Shown here: one piece after another, positions 25,503 through 36,851 of the stretch
How the letters are laid out: each line of letters opens with the position of its first letter
Position numbering within the stretch: the stretch's first letter is position 1
DNA from: Aptenodytes patagonicus
Lineage: Eukaryota; Chordata; Aves; Sphenisciformes; Spheniscidae
Length of the DNA: 64,000 nucleotides
Assembly (NCBI RefSeq): GCF_965638725.1
Contig: NC_134949.1
Span: 52,108,151-52,172,150 of the forward strand
Direction of reading: 5' to 3'
The notes under the pieces: model-generated
Seen by the model: only the letters and a program-made list of their open reading frames with translations
What the model was told of the DNA's origin: nothing
Database searches by the model: none
Made by a program: the position numbers and the translations under genes

Positions 25503-26850
25503 TGGCCAGAAAATTTGTTTTTCTCCATTTTAAAAATATTATCAAGAATGAAACTACTTACATACCTCAGTGTAAGCAGATATTGGACTGAGGACAAAAG
25601 CAGTCCACTGATTTCAGGCCGACCACTGTGTAAACCAGGGTTGCACAATCAAGCTCTTCATGCAAAAGCAACACAATTCTACGAAAGCGCAAGATCAGCG
25701 CCTCGAAGAGAAAAACCTAAAGCCCCAGCTCCCCCACCAGCAACCAAGCCAGCATGACATTTTCCCACCTACGTCGATGTGTGGAGAAAGGAGATGGGGT
25801 GGAAGGGCGGAGGGGGAGGAAACATCTTGGCATGGGAGAAGTCTTTCTTTGAAGAAAATGTGAAGAAATCAAAATGCAGAGTTTGGTCAAAAGACAAAAA
25901 TATCTGAAAAGACTGCAAAAAAGCTAAAAGTACAAAACTGAGACCAAGAAAACTCAGCTGAATGTCAAGCAGCACACTGACAGCATGAATGTTTTAAGAC
26001 ATGGAGCACTTAAGTACTGAGACTACATCCAAGTCACAAAATTTTAAAACTTTACCTTAGAACCAAGACTTGGCAAGACAGAATAGCGCAGGGAAAAACA
26101 GGAGTGAAGTGACAGATAATGGTGGAAGAAACCTAAGAAATACTGCATATTCATTCCCACGCCTACTAGAAAGCTGCAGCTGGAATAAAATAGTACAAGC
26201 AAATGCCACAACGTTAAAGTTCCCTAAAGAAAGTTATTCAGCGCTAGTTTCTGCATTCTTCTCTCCCGAGGTTCAGTTCTGTGCACACACACAAAGAAAC
26301 TTTGAATTAGTTGACCAGCACTTCAGAGATCAAGCCCCGCTGTGTTCTTAGCACAGACCTGAGCTGAAGTAGTAAGCAAAATAACAAGTACTAACATACA
26401 GAATAGCACTACTGAAAACATTGTCTGGGAAAATAGAGATATGCAAAAGTCTTTTCTTGCGCCAAAGTTTCACAAGCAAGAAATAAAGATATACAAAATA
26501 AGATTTTTTTTTTTTTCATTGAACCATATTTTAACATTATTGATGTGCTCGTTTCTTTAGTTTCACTAAAGAATGGCTGGCAAAACGTACATTTTCATGA
26601 GCTGAAAAGTACTCGATATCAAAACCCAACAACTTAGAAGTCAAGAAAATGTTTTTCTTCCATTTGTGTTCCATGTAAACAAGAAATTAAGATCCATCTT
26701 TGCAGCTGGCAAATTTTAAAATTGTAACTCTAAATATAAACAAAAGGAAAACTTAGTCACTATTTTCGTAATTAATTGCTTGGCACATAAATGAAAAAAA
26801 TCAGTCTATCTCAAGTGTTAGACTAGAAATGCAGTACATAGTTTTACTAA

Positions 26851-26910
26851 CATATATACACACACGTGTGTGGGTGTGCATGCTCGTGTGTGCATGCTCG
26901 TGTGTGCCAT
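26851..26910 (+). repeat. Alternating purine-pyrimidine repeat with palindrome
   Basis: CACACACGTGTGTG (26859-26872) is a perfect 14-bp palindrome. It is followed by two copies of GTGTGCATGCTCGT (26874-26901) and a partial third. Such tracts can adopt Z-DNA or cruciform structure. Confidence 0.9.
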
Positions 26911-27639
26911 TAATATTCTGACTTTTAAATCAGATGACAGTTTACCAACTGATTTGTCAGGTTCAGAGTACCTGTTTAATATCTGAAAAAACAGGAATCA
27001 TGGGTACTTTAATAACTGAAAGTTTTAGATAACAAGTATGCTAACTAGAAGGCAGATGTACTGCTTTACTGCTTTCTTAAACATTTTTCCTTTTTTTTTT
27101 AAAGAGAACCCAACAAAAGATTGATGTGCGTAACTTCAAGCTGCACTACAGTCCTGAAGACATAACAGTAAGACTTAAAAATCAAAGCAGCACTTCAAAA
27201 AGAAATTTTGTAAATGATTTCCGATTTTTAACAGTACAGACTTTGACAAGAACCGCCCCCCCCGGCCTTTCTTTGGAGCCATACAGATCGTCATTTAACT
27301 TTTTTTCGCCAGCTAAGGAATGTATATACAGTATGCTGCCTAAAAGTAGCTATTTACACCAGGACACCAGACACCGCTACGGGATTACGTTCAATGTCTC
27401 TTATTGCAAATAACCGCGCATTTCCTGCAGTTGAGAGTTCAAGGAAAACAAATAGTTCAGATTGAAGCACTCTCACAGGAGCATGAAAAACACAGCATTT
27501 CTTATTAGTCTGGATTTACACTCGACAGTTCTTCCCATTTAGAAAAGTGAGCATCTCTGACTGCTCTGACAGCTCCTCGGACAACGCCTGGCTCCTGTTC
27601 TGACAGCAATTACAAGTAAAGACACTCCAGATAAGTACA

Positions 27640-28960
27640 GCCATGGCTCGATGCCGGAGTACGAGCGTGCCCACGACTGCTTCGGTAGGAAGGTCCAGCG
27701 CTTCCCAGCGCCCGGCGACATGGCGCGACTCTTCGCCTCTCGCCGACAACAAGCGGCACGTATGAAACCCGAGCGGCTGGCCTGGCAGCGCTGCTGCCCG
27801 CCCCGCGGCTCGCCGCCACCCTCTCCTCCCCCCGGTCTCCCTCACCTCGACGCCTTTTCGATCCCTCCAGCTCGGGTGAGGAGACCGGGTCCCACGCAGG
27901 GGCCCGGAGAGCTACACACACACACCGAGCGCGGCGGGGACGCGGCAGGACGCCTCCTGCCCGCAGCCGGCGAGGGAGGACGGTCCCGGAGCCTCCTCCC
28001 CGGCTGGCACGGCCACAGCCCCCTCGCCCCCGCCCCGGCGGCTCCCCCGGCCCCACGCCGTGCCCGGCTCGCCCCCGCGACAACGAGCGCCCCCTCCTCA
28101 GGTGCCCCTCCGCGGGCACCGCGCCGCTACCGCCCCTTCCCCAGGGGAAGGGCTGCCGCCGCCTCCCGCCCCCCGCTCCCCTCCGCCGGGCACATGCCCC
28201 CTGCGGGGCTCCCGCCGGCCGCCCCCGAGCGGCGGGGTCGCAGAGCCGCCGTCCCGCTCCCGCCGGCCGCCCCCGCACGCACCCGTCACCCGTCTCTGCC
28301 GCCATCTTGGGCGCCCCGAGCCGTAGCCTCCTCGGAGCGGCCCCTCGGCGACGTCAGCGCCGCGCGGAGGCCGCCCCCCATCCCACACCACCCCCCCGCC
28401 CGGCGCGGGGTTCCCCGTTCCCGCCGCGCCCGCCTCCCCTCAGCCGCGGCCGCCCGCCCACGGGCGGGGAGCGGGCGTCAGGGGGGGCCCCGCGGGGAAA
28501 CAAGCGGCGTCGAGCCGGCGGGGGAGCGCCGCTAGGCACCCCCCTAACCTCCCCACACGCCCGGCCCGGGCCGTGCCGTGCCGTGCCGTGCCGCCGCCCC
28601 GCACCCACCTGCCGAGCGCGAGGCGGGAAGGGCCGATCACCATGTGCCCGCGGCGGGTCTGTCACCAGATTTGTAGTGGCAACCGAAGTCCTTCCCACGT
28701 CTCCTCCCACCCCCCCCCGGCCTCCCCCGCCCGCCGCCGGCCCGTCGCCGGGCCAAGCGGGCCGGTCCCGCGGGGTCGGGTGCAGGAAGCCGCGCGGGGA
28801 GCGGCGGAGGCACGGCGGGGCCGCTGCTCTCACACGGCAGCAGAGCGCGGGGCTGAGGCGGGCGTGCGTTTGGAGCCGCTTCCCGAGGGGCTGCTTCTGC
28901 CCCCGGCCTGTGCTCGCAGGGCACCTGTTTTCCTTGAGGCGAGTCCGCACCCAACCGGGA
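27640..28960. promoter_or_regulatory. CpG island, likely USP44 promoter (possibly bidirectional)
   Basis: About 1.3 kb of very GC-rich, CpG-dense sequence in an otherwise AT-rich region, directly upstream of USP44. It contains a minus-strand YY1-type element AAGATGGCGGC (within 28298-28310), a CRE-like TGACGTCG (minus, near 28349-28357) and many GC boxes. Minus-strand splice donors that could end a non-coding first exon are GAG|GTGAGG (exon end 27846) and CAG|GTGGGT (exon end 28609). Long open frames across the island in all six frames result from its GC content. The USP44 promoter in human is also known to be a CpG island. Confidence 0.75.
28298..28310 (-). promoter_or_regulatory. YY1-type initiator element
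   Basis: The minus-strand sequence CCAAGATGGCGGC matches the YY1 consensus (AANATGGCGGC). This element usually sits at or just downstream of the start site of CpG-island genes, oriented with transcription. The orientation here agrees with USP44. The ATG inside it opens a low-complexity frame that I do not regard as coding. Confidence 0.45.
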
Positions 28961-31900
28961 AGAAGACGGGTCTCGGGCTTGCCCGCAGAGGGTTTCTTTC
29001 TTAATTTCCTTCCTATATTTCACTCGTGTTTGGTCTTCGGTGGCATCGTGCTTGTTCAGCTAGAGTAAGACCTCTGTTTGCATTTCCCTGGCAGGCTAAG
29101 CACAGTGCTGTGCCCCTGGTCTCGCCCAGCGGCACCCCGGGCTCGCAGGTGCTGCCAGGAGCCATTTCTGGCCTCACCACGGCCTGGGGTCTGTCTGCCA
29201 AGACATGACGGTCAAACACGCTTTATAGGGGATCTCAAACTCCTTCATGTCTCTCCGTGTGTGTTGCTTGTGGAAACTTATGCAAGGCAGCTCACACAAG
29301 AAAACCACCAGCTCTTATCAGGCCTCTGTTACCCATCTATCGAGTACTTTTTCAGTCTCAGGTTTCATTACAGAAACTTAAATTGGCAAAAACTTGTAAA
29401 CTCACATCCTGCAGATGTCCTACTTTGTAAAATTGAAGCATCTTTACACTGGTCCTTTTAAAACTAAAGTTTCTGAAATGCAGCCAGCTCTTTTTAGCTG
29501 CTTTCCAGTTCTGCTTGTCCTGCATTGAGTTAACTTATACTTGTGCATGCCTTCTGTTCTGCCCCGGGATGTACTGGGCAGCCGTGCACAGGCTGCCTGT
29601 GTTTGGGGCAAGAGGTATCTGGTGAAAACTCCCTCCCGACTGGGCTGATGTCATTTTTTGCATCCATGCTGAAGCAGGTTGGCTTTTGGTTTACATGATC
29701 CTGCCCAGAAAGACTGTGCATGGTGCTGCTAGCAATTGCAGAATGTGTTGGGGGGGTGGGTGTGTGTGTGCTGCTTCTTAGCCATGATAAACAAGCGGTG
29801 GTTTGATGCAGAGTGCGAGCACTTCAGATCCCCCCGTCTCGTTTTGGATCCATTATGCGTCAGGATATTTTCATGACGGCATCAAAATCTCGCACATCTG
29901 TTTCTGTGTTTCTAATTGTGTCATCATGGAAAATGTGTTTCCGTTTAAAACTTGAAATCTATAGGCCCCGGTTGCCTCAGTTCTCCTCCAGTAGTGCTTT
30001 CCAGTTCTTGCTGTTTCTAGTGAGACTGCTGAGATGGCGTTAGCAGGATGTGGCCAAGAGACGCAATTCAATTTTTCTGCAGGGTCACTTTATCATGGTG
30101 AAGCTCATAAAAAGAGTCTACGGACAAAGTAAACTCACCAGGCTTCTCTCATAATTCCAATGTGTTTCTAACTTGTAACTTTAAAGTGAGGTTGCCTAAT
30201 CAAAATATTTATGAAAACTGCTCATGCACAGTGATTCCACGTATTTGCACATCCTTCTTAGGTGTTTTTGAGACAACTTTCACAATTTTCAAATAACTAT
30301 ATTTATTTTTGTCAAGTTACTACCTCCATCTTTAACAGTAGCAGTTTCTTCTTCGTAGTTGGCAAACTAACCCTCCCATAGTGATAATGTCGCTGGAATC
30401 CTCTTACAATATTCTCACACTCAATATCTAAATCCAGTTCTGTGTGCATGTCTGTCTGTTGGTTAAATGTATGTTGGATCTTCTCTAAAGACCAGACTGA
30501 CTCACCGTCCCCACTGTAACCTTTTCAGCTGCATTTGCAGGCTGGTTTCTTCTGAGCTCCTCAGCCCCTGTAAGTCTCTAGATGGGGGAGAGCCCAAGCT
30601 CCTGATGCCTCCACACATGCTGGAGGTCTTGTCCATGTGGTCCAGGTGGATGAAGTCCAGGTGAGGCTCAGGGTATTACCATCACACCGAGAAATAATCC
30701 CAAATCCTGGTTTCCCTAAGCATCAAGGGGAGACTTTGATCCTGGGCTGCTCACAGGAAGGCTAGAGGCAGCAATGTAAATGGGAAATGGTGGCTCTCAG
30801 CCATGCATATGCTTAACCCCACTCCAGAGCCGATTACTCATTCAGACACAGCCTGAGGCCTTGCCACCAACCCCCTTTATGCCCTAAATGACCACTTTTA
30901 GCAGCCATTCCCAAAGTGGTTATGATCCTCAAAAATTCTTACTTATTTATGCTATTTTTATATCTTGGTAGCCTATCATCTCTGATATACAGTGCTACCC
31001 CTTTCTCTTTCACCAAATAGCACCTATCTTTCAAAACCCTGTCCTAGTGATAACAGAGATTTGCCATGTCTCTGCTATCTCTACAGTATCTGATTTAACA
31101 CAGAATAGATAAAGTTCCTCTTTTTTTCTTTTTTTTTTTTTTTGGGGTGTGTGTGGGTTCCCTCTGTTAATGGACAACATTTCAGCTGATTTTCACTAAG
31201 CACACTTCATACCCTTATTGGGTTAGGGCACCCTTCAATCCCTGTTCCTGCACATTGGCTAATTAATTGCAAAGTATTGATTTAGAATTGGAATTTGGCT
31301 CCGGCATAACAGGTAAATCACTGAATTGCTATGTGCTGCTCTTGCCATATCTATCCTGCTTCATGTGTGCCTTTAGTGACATCCCACTTAAAATTTTTCA
31401 CCTTCATTTAACCTTTCTCACAGTCATGTATTTATTCTCCTAAATAATGACCACATTAAAAACATCCAAGGCTGGTAAAAGAATCCCTGAGACTTAGGGA
31501 CACATATAAGACCCAGCTCCTTTCCACCATCCAGAATGGATGTGGAAAACATCTAGAATGTTTGTGATTTATTGAGACAGCCAGAAATTGATTTCCCAAA
31601 TGTAATTTAATTTTAAATTCATTGGGCATTTATGAAAATGGATGCCAGATATATAATATGTTGTCAAGAAGCAAGCAAATGTAATAAATCCCTAAAAGTA
31701 ATGTAACCTCATATCTTCCTATTATGTGTAAAAACATTCTCTGGAGGGGAAAGCACCGCCTTTGACTCAATGTTAAAACCTTTCCAATATGGCAAATAGT
31801 TTTAGTGTATTTTTTTAATGGTCCCTAGCATTACATACACTGTGTGCACTTACTGCATTAATAAAACTGAAAAAATATTTACTTAGTCCATTTGACAGAT

Positions 31901-32051
31901 GGAGGCATCATAAGCAGTTATTTCAAATGAGGCATCTAAACTTATACAAATGTCTGAAATTTTAAATTTCTGTCAAATATAAACAGAATTATAAAATAGT
32001 AATAGGTTTTGATACTCTAGAACAACAAAGGAGTAGGTTAACCAAACCTGA
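28961..32051. other. Intergenic sequence right of the CpG island
   Basis: No gene recognised. A plus-strand donor-like AGA|GTAAGA near 29065 could belong to a divergent non-coding transcript from the island. A GT-rich stretch lies at 29750-29772. Confidence 0.5.
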
Positions 32052-32248
32052 GTCTATCTGGAACGGGTTGCCCAGAGAGGTGGTAGATGCCCCATCCCTG
32101 GAAACAATTGAGGTCAGGTCAGGCGGGGCTCTGAGCAACCTGATCTAGTTGAAGATGTCCCTGCTCATTGCAGGGGAGTTGGACTAGGTGACCTTTAAAG
32201 GTCCCTTCCAACCCGAACCATTCTATGATTCTATGATTCTGTGATCTG
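32052..32248 (+). mobile_element. CR1 3'-end fragment
   Basis: CR1 3' UTR with GGGTTGCCCAGAGAGGTGG, GAAGATGTCCCTGC and GGTCCCTTCCAACCC, ending in three tail repeats (ATTCTATGATTCTATGATTC). It is intergenic, about 3 kb right of the CpG island. Confidence 0.94.
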
Positions 32249-33300
32249 AAAAGAGAGTTGACATGACACAGCATATCAGTAAAGATGGGATGCACGTGCA
32301 TCTGTGTTTCCACCAGGTTTATGTTGCCTTGGGTCTGGTTTTGTGGTTTGAATGTTCAGAACTGGTGAAAAGGGAGAGACAAAGAGAAAGCCTTACGTAA
32401 GTTAAAGAAATTAAAAGCGAGCTTTAAACAAATACGGAGACACCTTTTGCTCTTGCTGATGTGAACGCTGTTACTTGTTTGCAGCACCCCAGTTAGGAGT
32501 GGTACTCCTGCATGCCCACGGTGCTTGCAGGGTATGATGTCTCCCTGGCAGCCACACTGCTCGGATGTGAGGTCACGTTTGTCACCGCTCTGGTCTCAAG
32601 CTGCCTGCATCCACACTGCTTGCACCAGGAACTATTTTGAGTTCAAGCTGCTTCTATATGAAATTTCTCCTCCTGGAGAGCCAGCTGGCTTCCCCAAAGT
32701 GCAAGGCAATATTGGTGATCAGGAAATTTGTTCTTTTGCTTTTACGACAGTACAGACATACCCTGTGTAGACATAAGCAGATGGGGCTGACAATATGGAG
32801 TTAATTGCACATCTGAGGCACAGAAAATAGATGGGATGAGGGGAGGGATAATAAATCACAAAGTTGCATAGATTAATATGAGCAGCTCGATGGTTTCCAG
32901 TTCAGCCCTAGATGATAAATAGAAACTTTTTTTCTAAAAAAGTGGGAGCATTTTAAAACAGCACATAAAAAGGGGAATCTTGGAAAGCTCATCTAAAAGC
33001 TTGGTACACATACATACTAACTTTTGCAAGTTTGGGGCATATTTGCATAGTTACATTCATCCAACATCTGCACTGGGCATTTGTTGTGTTGCCGTGTTCC
33101 TTGATACAAACAAAATACTTCCATTTATCTATAAAGAGATTCAGGACTCAAAGAGAAATTCTGTGTGTGTGTGACCTTAAAATAACACAGGATTTTCTCC
33201 AGCGCCTGTGAAACTCATGGGCTGCAGTTCAGTTCAAGATGAAGACACGTATATGTTGGTGTCTACATACGAGCTAGGTGTTTTAATTCCCAGTAAAGCT

Positions 33301-33311
33301 GGGGGGGGGGG
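33301..33311 (+). repeat. Poly-G tract (G11)
   Basis: An uninterrupted G11 run in intergenic sequence. Such a run is prone to assembly error. Confidence 0.97.
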
Positions 33312-36300
33312 CTTGCATCAGTTATATCTGAGGTATTTCTGGTGTGTGAGACATTCAGACAAGACTGGCACACAACCTACAGGACTGTAGTGCCCTTCTG
33401 GAGCAGCAGCTGGAGACAAGATGGGGTAGCCTATAGCCTCTGAAATGGCATTGGGTGCCAGGACAGCTGAACTGAGCACTGGAGATCTCCTTAGGCTGAC
33501 CCTAAGCAGATAGCTGATGGCTGGTTAGATGAATCAATCTCTAGACTCCTTTGAATACACTGACCAAGAGCTCAATCAATTCTGTGAACATGTAATGCCA
33601 CTTGAGAGGCTGTGGGATGTCCTATCTGGTCTCAGGCTACCCTTCTGGAAAGGCACCAGTTCCCATATGTCCTGTGCCATATCTGATAGCTCCAGGGAGA
33701 CGTCTCAGGTACCTTAGGTGTTCTCACATTGCTTTAGATGCCAACGTGTAGGCAACTGAATCCAGCCTTGGATCTCCATTGGCTATAACAGGAATGCAGA
33801 CACGTTTAGTTGCCTAAATATAGGCCCTAGAGGTGGCCATGGGCACCAAAGATATCCTCGGAGGCTGACTGGCATGATGGAGGGTCTGCAGAAGAACCAG
33901 ACCTTCCTGGAGCTGCCTGTGGGGCTGGGCACCTCTCCCCAGCCCAGATCCCTCAGTGGTGACAGATGCCTTATCCTTAGGCAATTGAATCCTGCAGTTA
34001 GCCTGTGTACGGATACTTAGGTTTGGGGGTCTGCCTGGTGCACTGGATCCCACCCCTACTCACTTCATTGAACTTCGACTGGGTCCGAACATAGAAGATA
34101 TATTTTGCAAATATGTATTTTTCACAAATGGGATGAATGTTTGGGAGGATTCCTGAGTCTTTAAATGATCTGCAGGTTTAAAAACAAAGCAAAAAATGTA
34201 AATATGGCATTACAAATCATTAGATATTTTTCCAAGAATTTCCCTACTTTTCTGCATAAGAATAAAGCAAACAGAAAATACTCATTTTAATGCTGATTTG
34301 AGGGAAAATTGTCATTGTCAAGGTTAATGCCATGCTTATTCCACTTCTGTTACTCCCATTGGACTTCCCTTCACTTCTTCACATTGTTTTTTCCAGGCAA
34401 ATGCAGACAAACCCACCCCCATGGCTAAAATGGTTTAACAGTAAGGAAGTATTTGGGCCCAGGGCTTTGAAGACCTATCGACAATGATGTTAAATACACC
34501 AAAATGCTTAATGACACTTCGGGGTTTTTTGCTTACTATTTCTCATTTTTAAATAGCTTGAAATAGAATTGAAAATTTATCAAATAGTTGTTTGGGCAGG
34601 TGCTATTGATTTTAACTGAAAGGTCTGAGGCTCTAAGACTCCTTTTCATTTTTAGGCATTTGGCTTGCTCTCCTTGTGCTGCTGGTGAGCTTCTGAGTCC
34701 CAGCTCTAACACAAATATTGCTACTGAAGATGCTCAGACAGGTCCTTTTCCTGCCAGTCTTTCATATAAACCAACTAAACATGCATTGGAAGTGTCAAGA
34801 GACAGAATTTAATGCAACAAAAATGTATCAATCAAATCTTGCTACTGCTACTGCTCTTTGTAAGGACAAGTGTACAGTGAAAAATGTTTTTCATTTTCAA
34901 ACTCAGGAGTCATCCCCTACGATTCTGAATCCAACATATTTCTTCATCTGCTCTACTGGGACCTGCTCTACTGCTATACACAAGGGGTGCTGCAAAGGAG
35001 CATGCGACATGATGGACATCTGATTCTGTTATACTTACACTAGATCTGACTTTGAGTCTAGACACCAGAACACAGATTTCTTAGTGATGTTGGGGTAAAC
35101 AAACAAAGGAATGTTGCTCTGATTAACTCTTAATTCAAGGGCAGTTTTACACTCCTACTCTATCGACCAGAAGGAAGGATAAGGGTCCTCTTTTGCAGGC
35201 ACTGCCCATATGCACCTTCATATTCTGGATGCGGCTGCTAGATCAGAGTGCTCAGAATCTCTCGCATTTTCTCTTTCCCTAAACCCTATATTCATTTTCT
35301 TTTTCCCTAAGCCCTATATTCCTCTGCCTTTGCTCTGCATGAGCCTGGAGAGCCATCATCCCACGTCCTCCCCAGAATACAAAGCACCCTCAGTGCATGA
35401 CCCCACTCCTTGGCCAAATGCTGAGTCCTTTTCTTCTGCTCTAAGAGCTTGTTCTGCATGACAGTGCTTGTGTCTTTAACACGTCTTTTGTGTGGCAAGT
35501 TCTGCCCTAAGATTTGCTATGGATCTCACATCGAGGTCAATGGATGCGGTAAGTATGTCTGCATAGCTCAACCCTGCTTTACTGGAATTGCAAAGAAAGG
35601 CAAAGTGCTCGGATGTGATAAATGTGTCATTCTTCACTCTGGATGCTGGATATCACAGCTACTGTAGCTCACTGGCTCCTCAGAGAGAAGAATGAGGGCA
35701 CAGCTTGCTTTGCCCCCAGCCCTTCTCCTACTCTCATCCTCCCAAGCCTCCGTTGGAGCATCCATACAGTCACCTAGAGTGTGACTATCACAGATGTCCC
35801 TATTCCTCCTTCCTTATCAGAAGGGACCAGATGAAACCAGATCCGCTGATGGGTTTGGAGTTCAATGATTTTAGGTCACAGAGTTTGCTTCAGCCCAGCT
35901 GAAAATTCAGCTTCAGCTTATTTCAGCTGCAAGTGCATATGTTCACGGACTTCAGTGGGAGCTGTGTCTGCGAATAGACCTGAACCTGCAAATAGTCAAG
36001 CTGGCAAAAGAAACTGGACTTGATTTGTCCCCTAAGAAAATTTATAATTCCATTAAAGGGGCAGAAGGAGGACATCCTTATCCCATTTGTTTTGCTGATA
36101 CGTACTTTTTTGTAAGTTTTGTAGCCACACATTTGATGGCACTTTATTCCCCGTGATTTTGTCTGATGCCTGTCTTCATTGCACTGAGTTTACCCTTTGA
36201 TAGTTTTCTTAAACTTTAATAAGCTTTTTAAATAAGCTTTTTGTTACTGAGCATCTCAAACTTTACTTGGTTACCTCAGTTGAGAATCAGCTCATGAAAA

Positions 36301-36832
36301 TACCTCTGCAACTGGAAAAATAATACCTGCAAAAAAATGATTTGGATTTTGGGGAATTATTGCCGCCATTGCACCGCACGACACAATGCCAGTATTTCTG
36401 CCTTCAGATGTAAATGCCTGTGCAAATGCTGCTTTTCAATTAAACTGTAGTACAATTCGTTGAAGTTTAGCCAAAGAGAGCCTGTGAATGGAAACACTTA
36501 AACGATACATTAGGATTTAGTTACAGACTTTGCATTTGTTTTCTCAACCAAATGTAAAACAATTGTGTAGTGGCCCATAGGAGAGAAGATTGTACTTGGG
36601 TTTTGTTTGAGCGTCAGTGTTAACGATCAGTGCTCAAGCGTTTTAGATTTCAATCTTAAATTAGCAATTTAAAGACAACAAAGAATGATTTTCATGCCTG
36701 TCAGTTCTGATTAATGTAACATTAACCCCTAGAGAACAGTATATTGCTCCAGTACTTTATTTCAAGTTGCAAGAGACCAGCCCTGGGAAACAATGAAAGG
36801 CTGTTTTGGGCTTTTTTCTGCTTTTTTTGTCC

Positions 36833-36851
36833 TTTTTTTTTTTTTTTTTTT
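36833..36851 (+). repeat. Poly-T tract (T19)
   Basis: A T19 run preceded by other T-rich runs. It could be the tail of a minus-strand retroposed sequence, but no source gene is recognisable to the right. Confidence 0.95.

Larger units (their letters stand above)
22800..27845 (-). other. USP44: Probable USP44 5'-UTR intron
   Basis: Bounded on the right by the candidate donor GAG|GTGAGG (exon end 27846) and on the left by the T12-AG acceptor. It contains a CR1 3' fragment, the 22-bp duplication and the Z-DNA-type repeat. An alternative donor at 28608 would extend it. Confidence 0.45.

Noticed and set aside
27610..28305. 231-codon minus-strand frame starting ATGGCGGCAGAG in the CpG island
   Set aside because: The translation is Arg/Gly/Pro/Ala-rich low complexity, typical of stop-poor GC-rich DNA. 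It crosses a good splice donor, and all other frames are open too. The ATG is part of a YY1 element.
27651..29068. Long plus-strand frames (294 and 253 codons) over the CpG island
   Set aside because: Proline/arginine-rich chance frames caused by GC content, with no recognisable domain.
35449..35667. Cysteine-rich 72-codon plus-strand frame
   Set aside because: The Cys spacing resembled a small secreted domain, but there is no signal peptide, no matching splice pattern and no family match.
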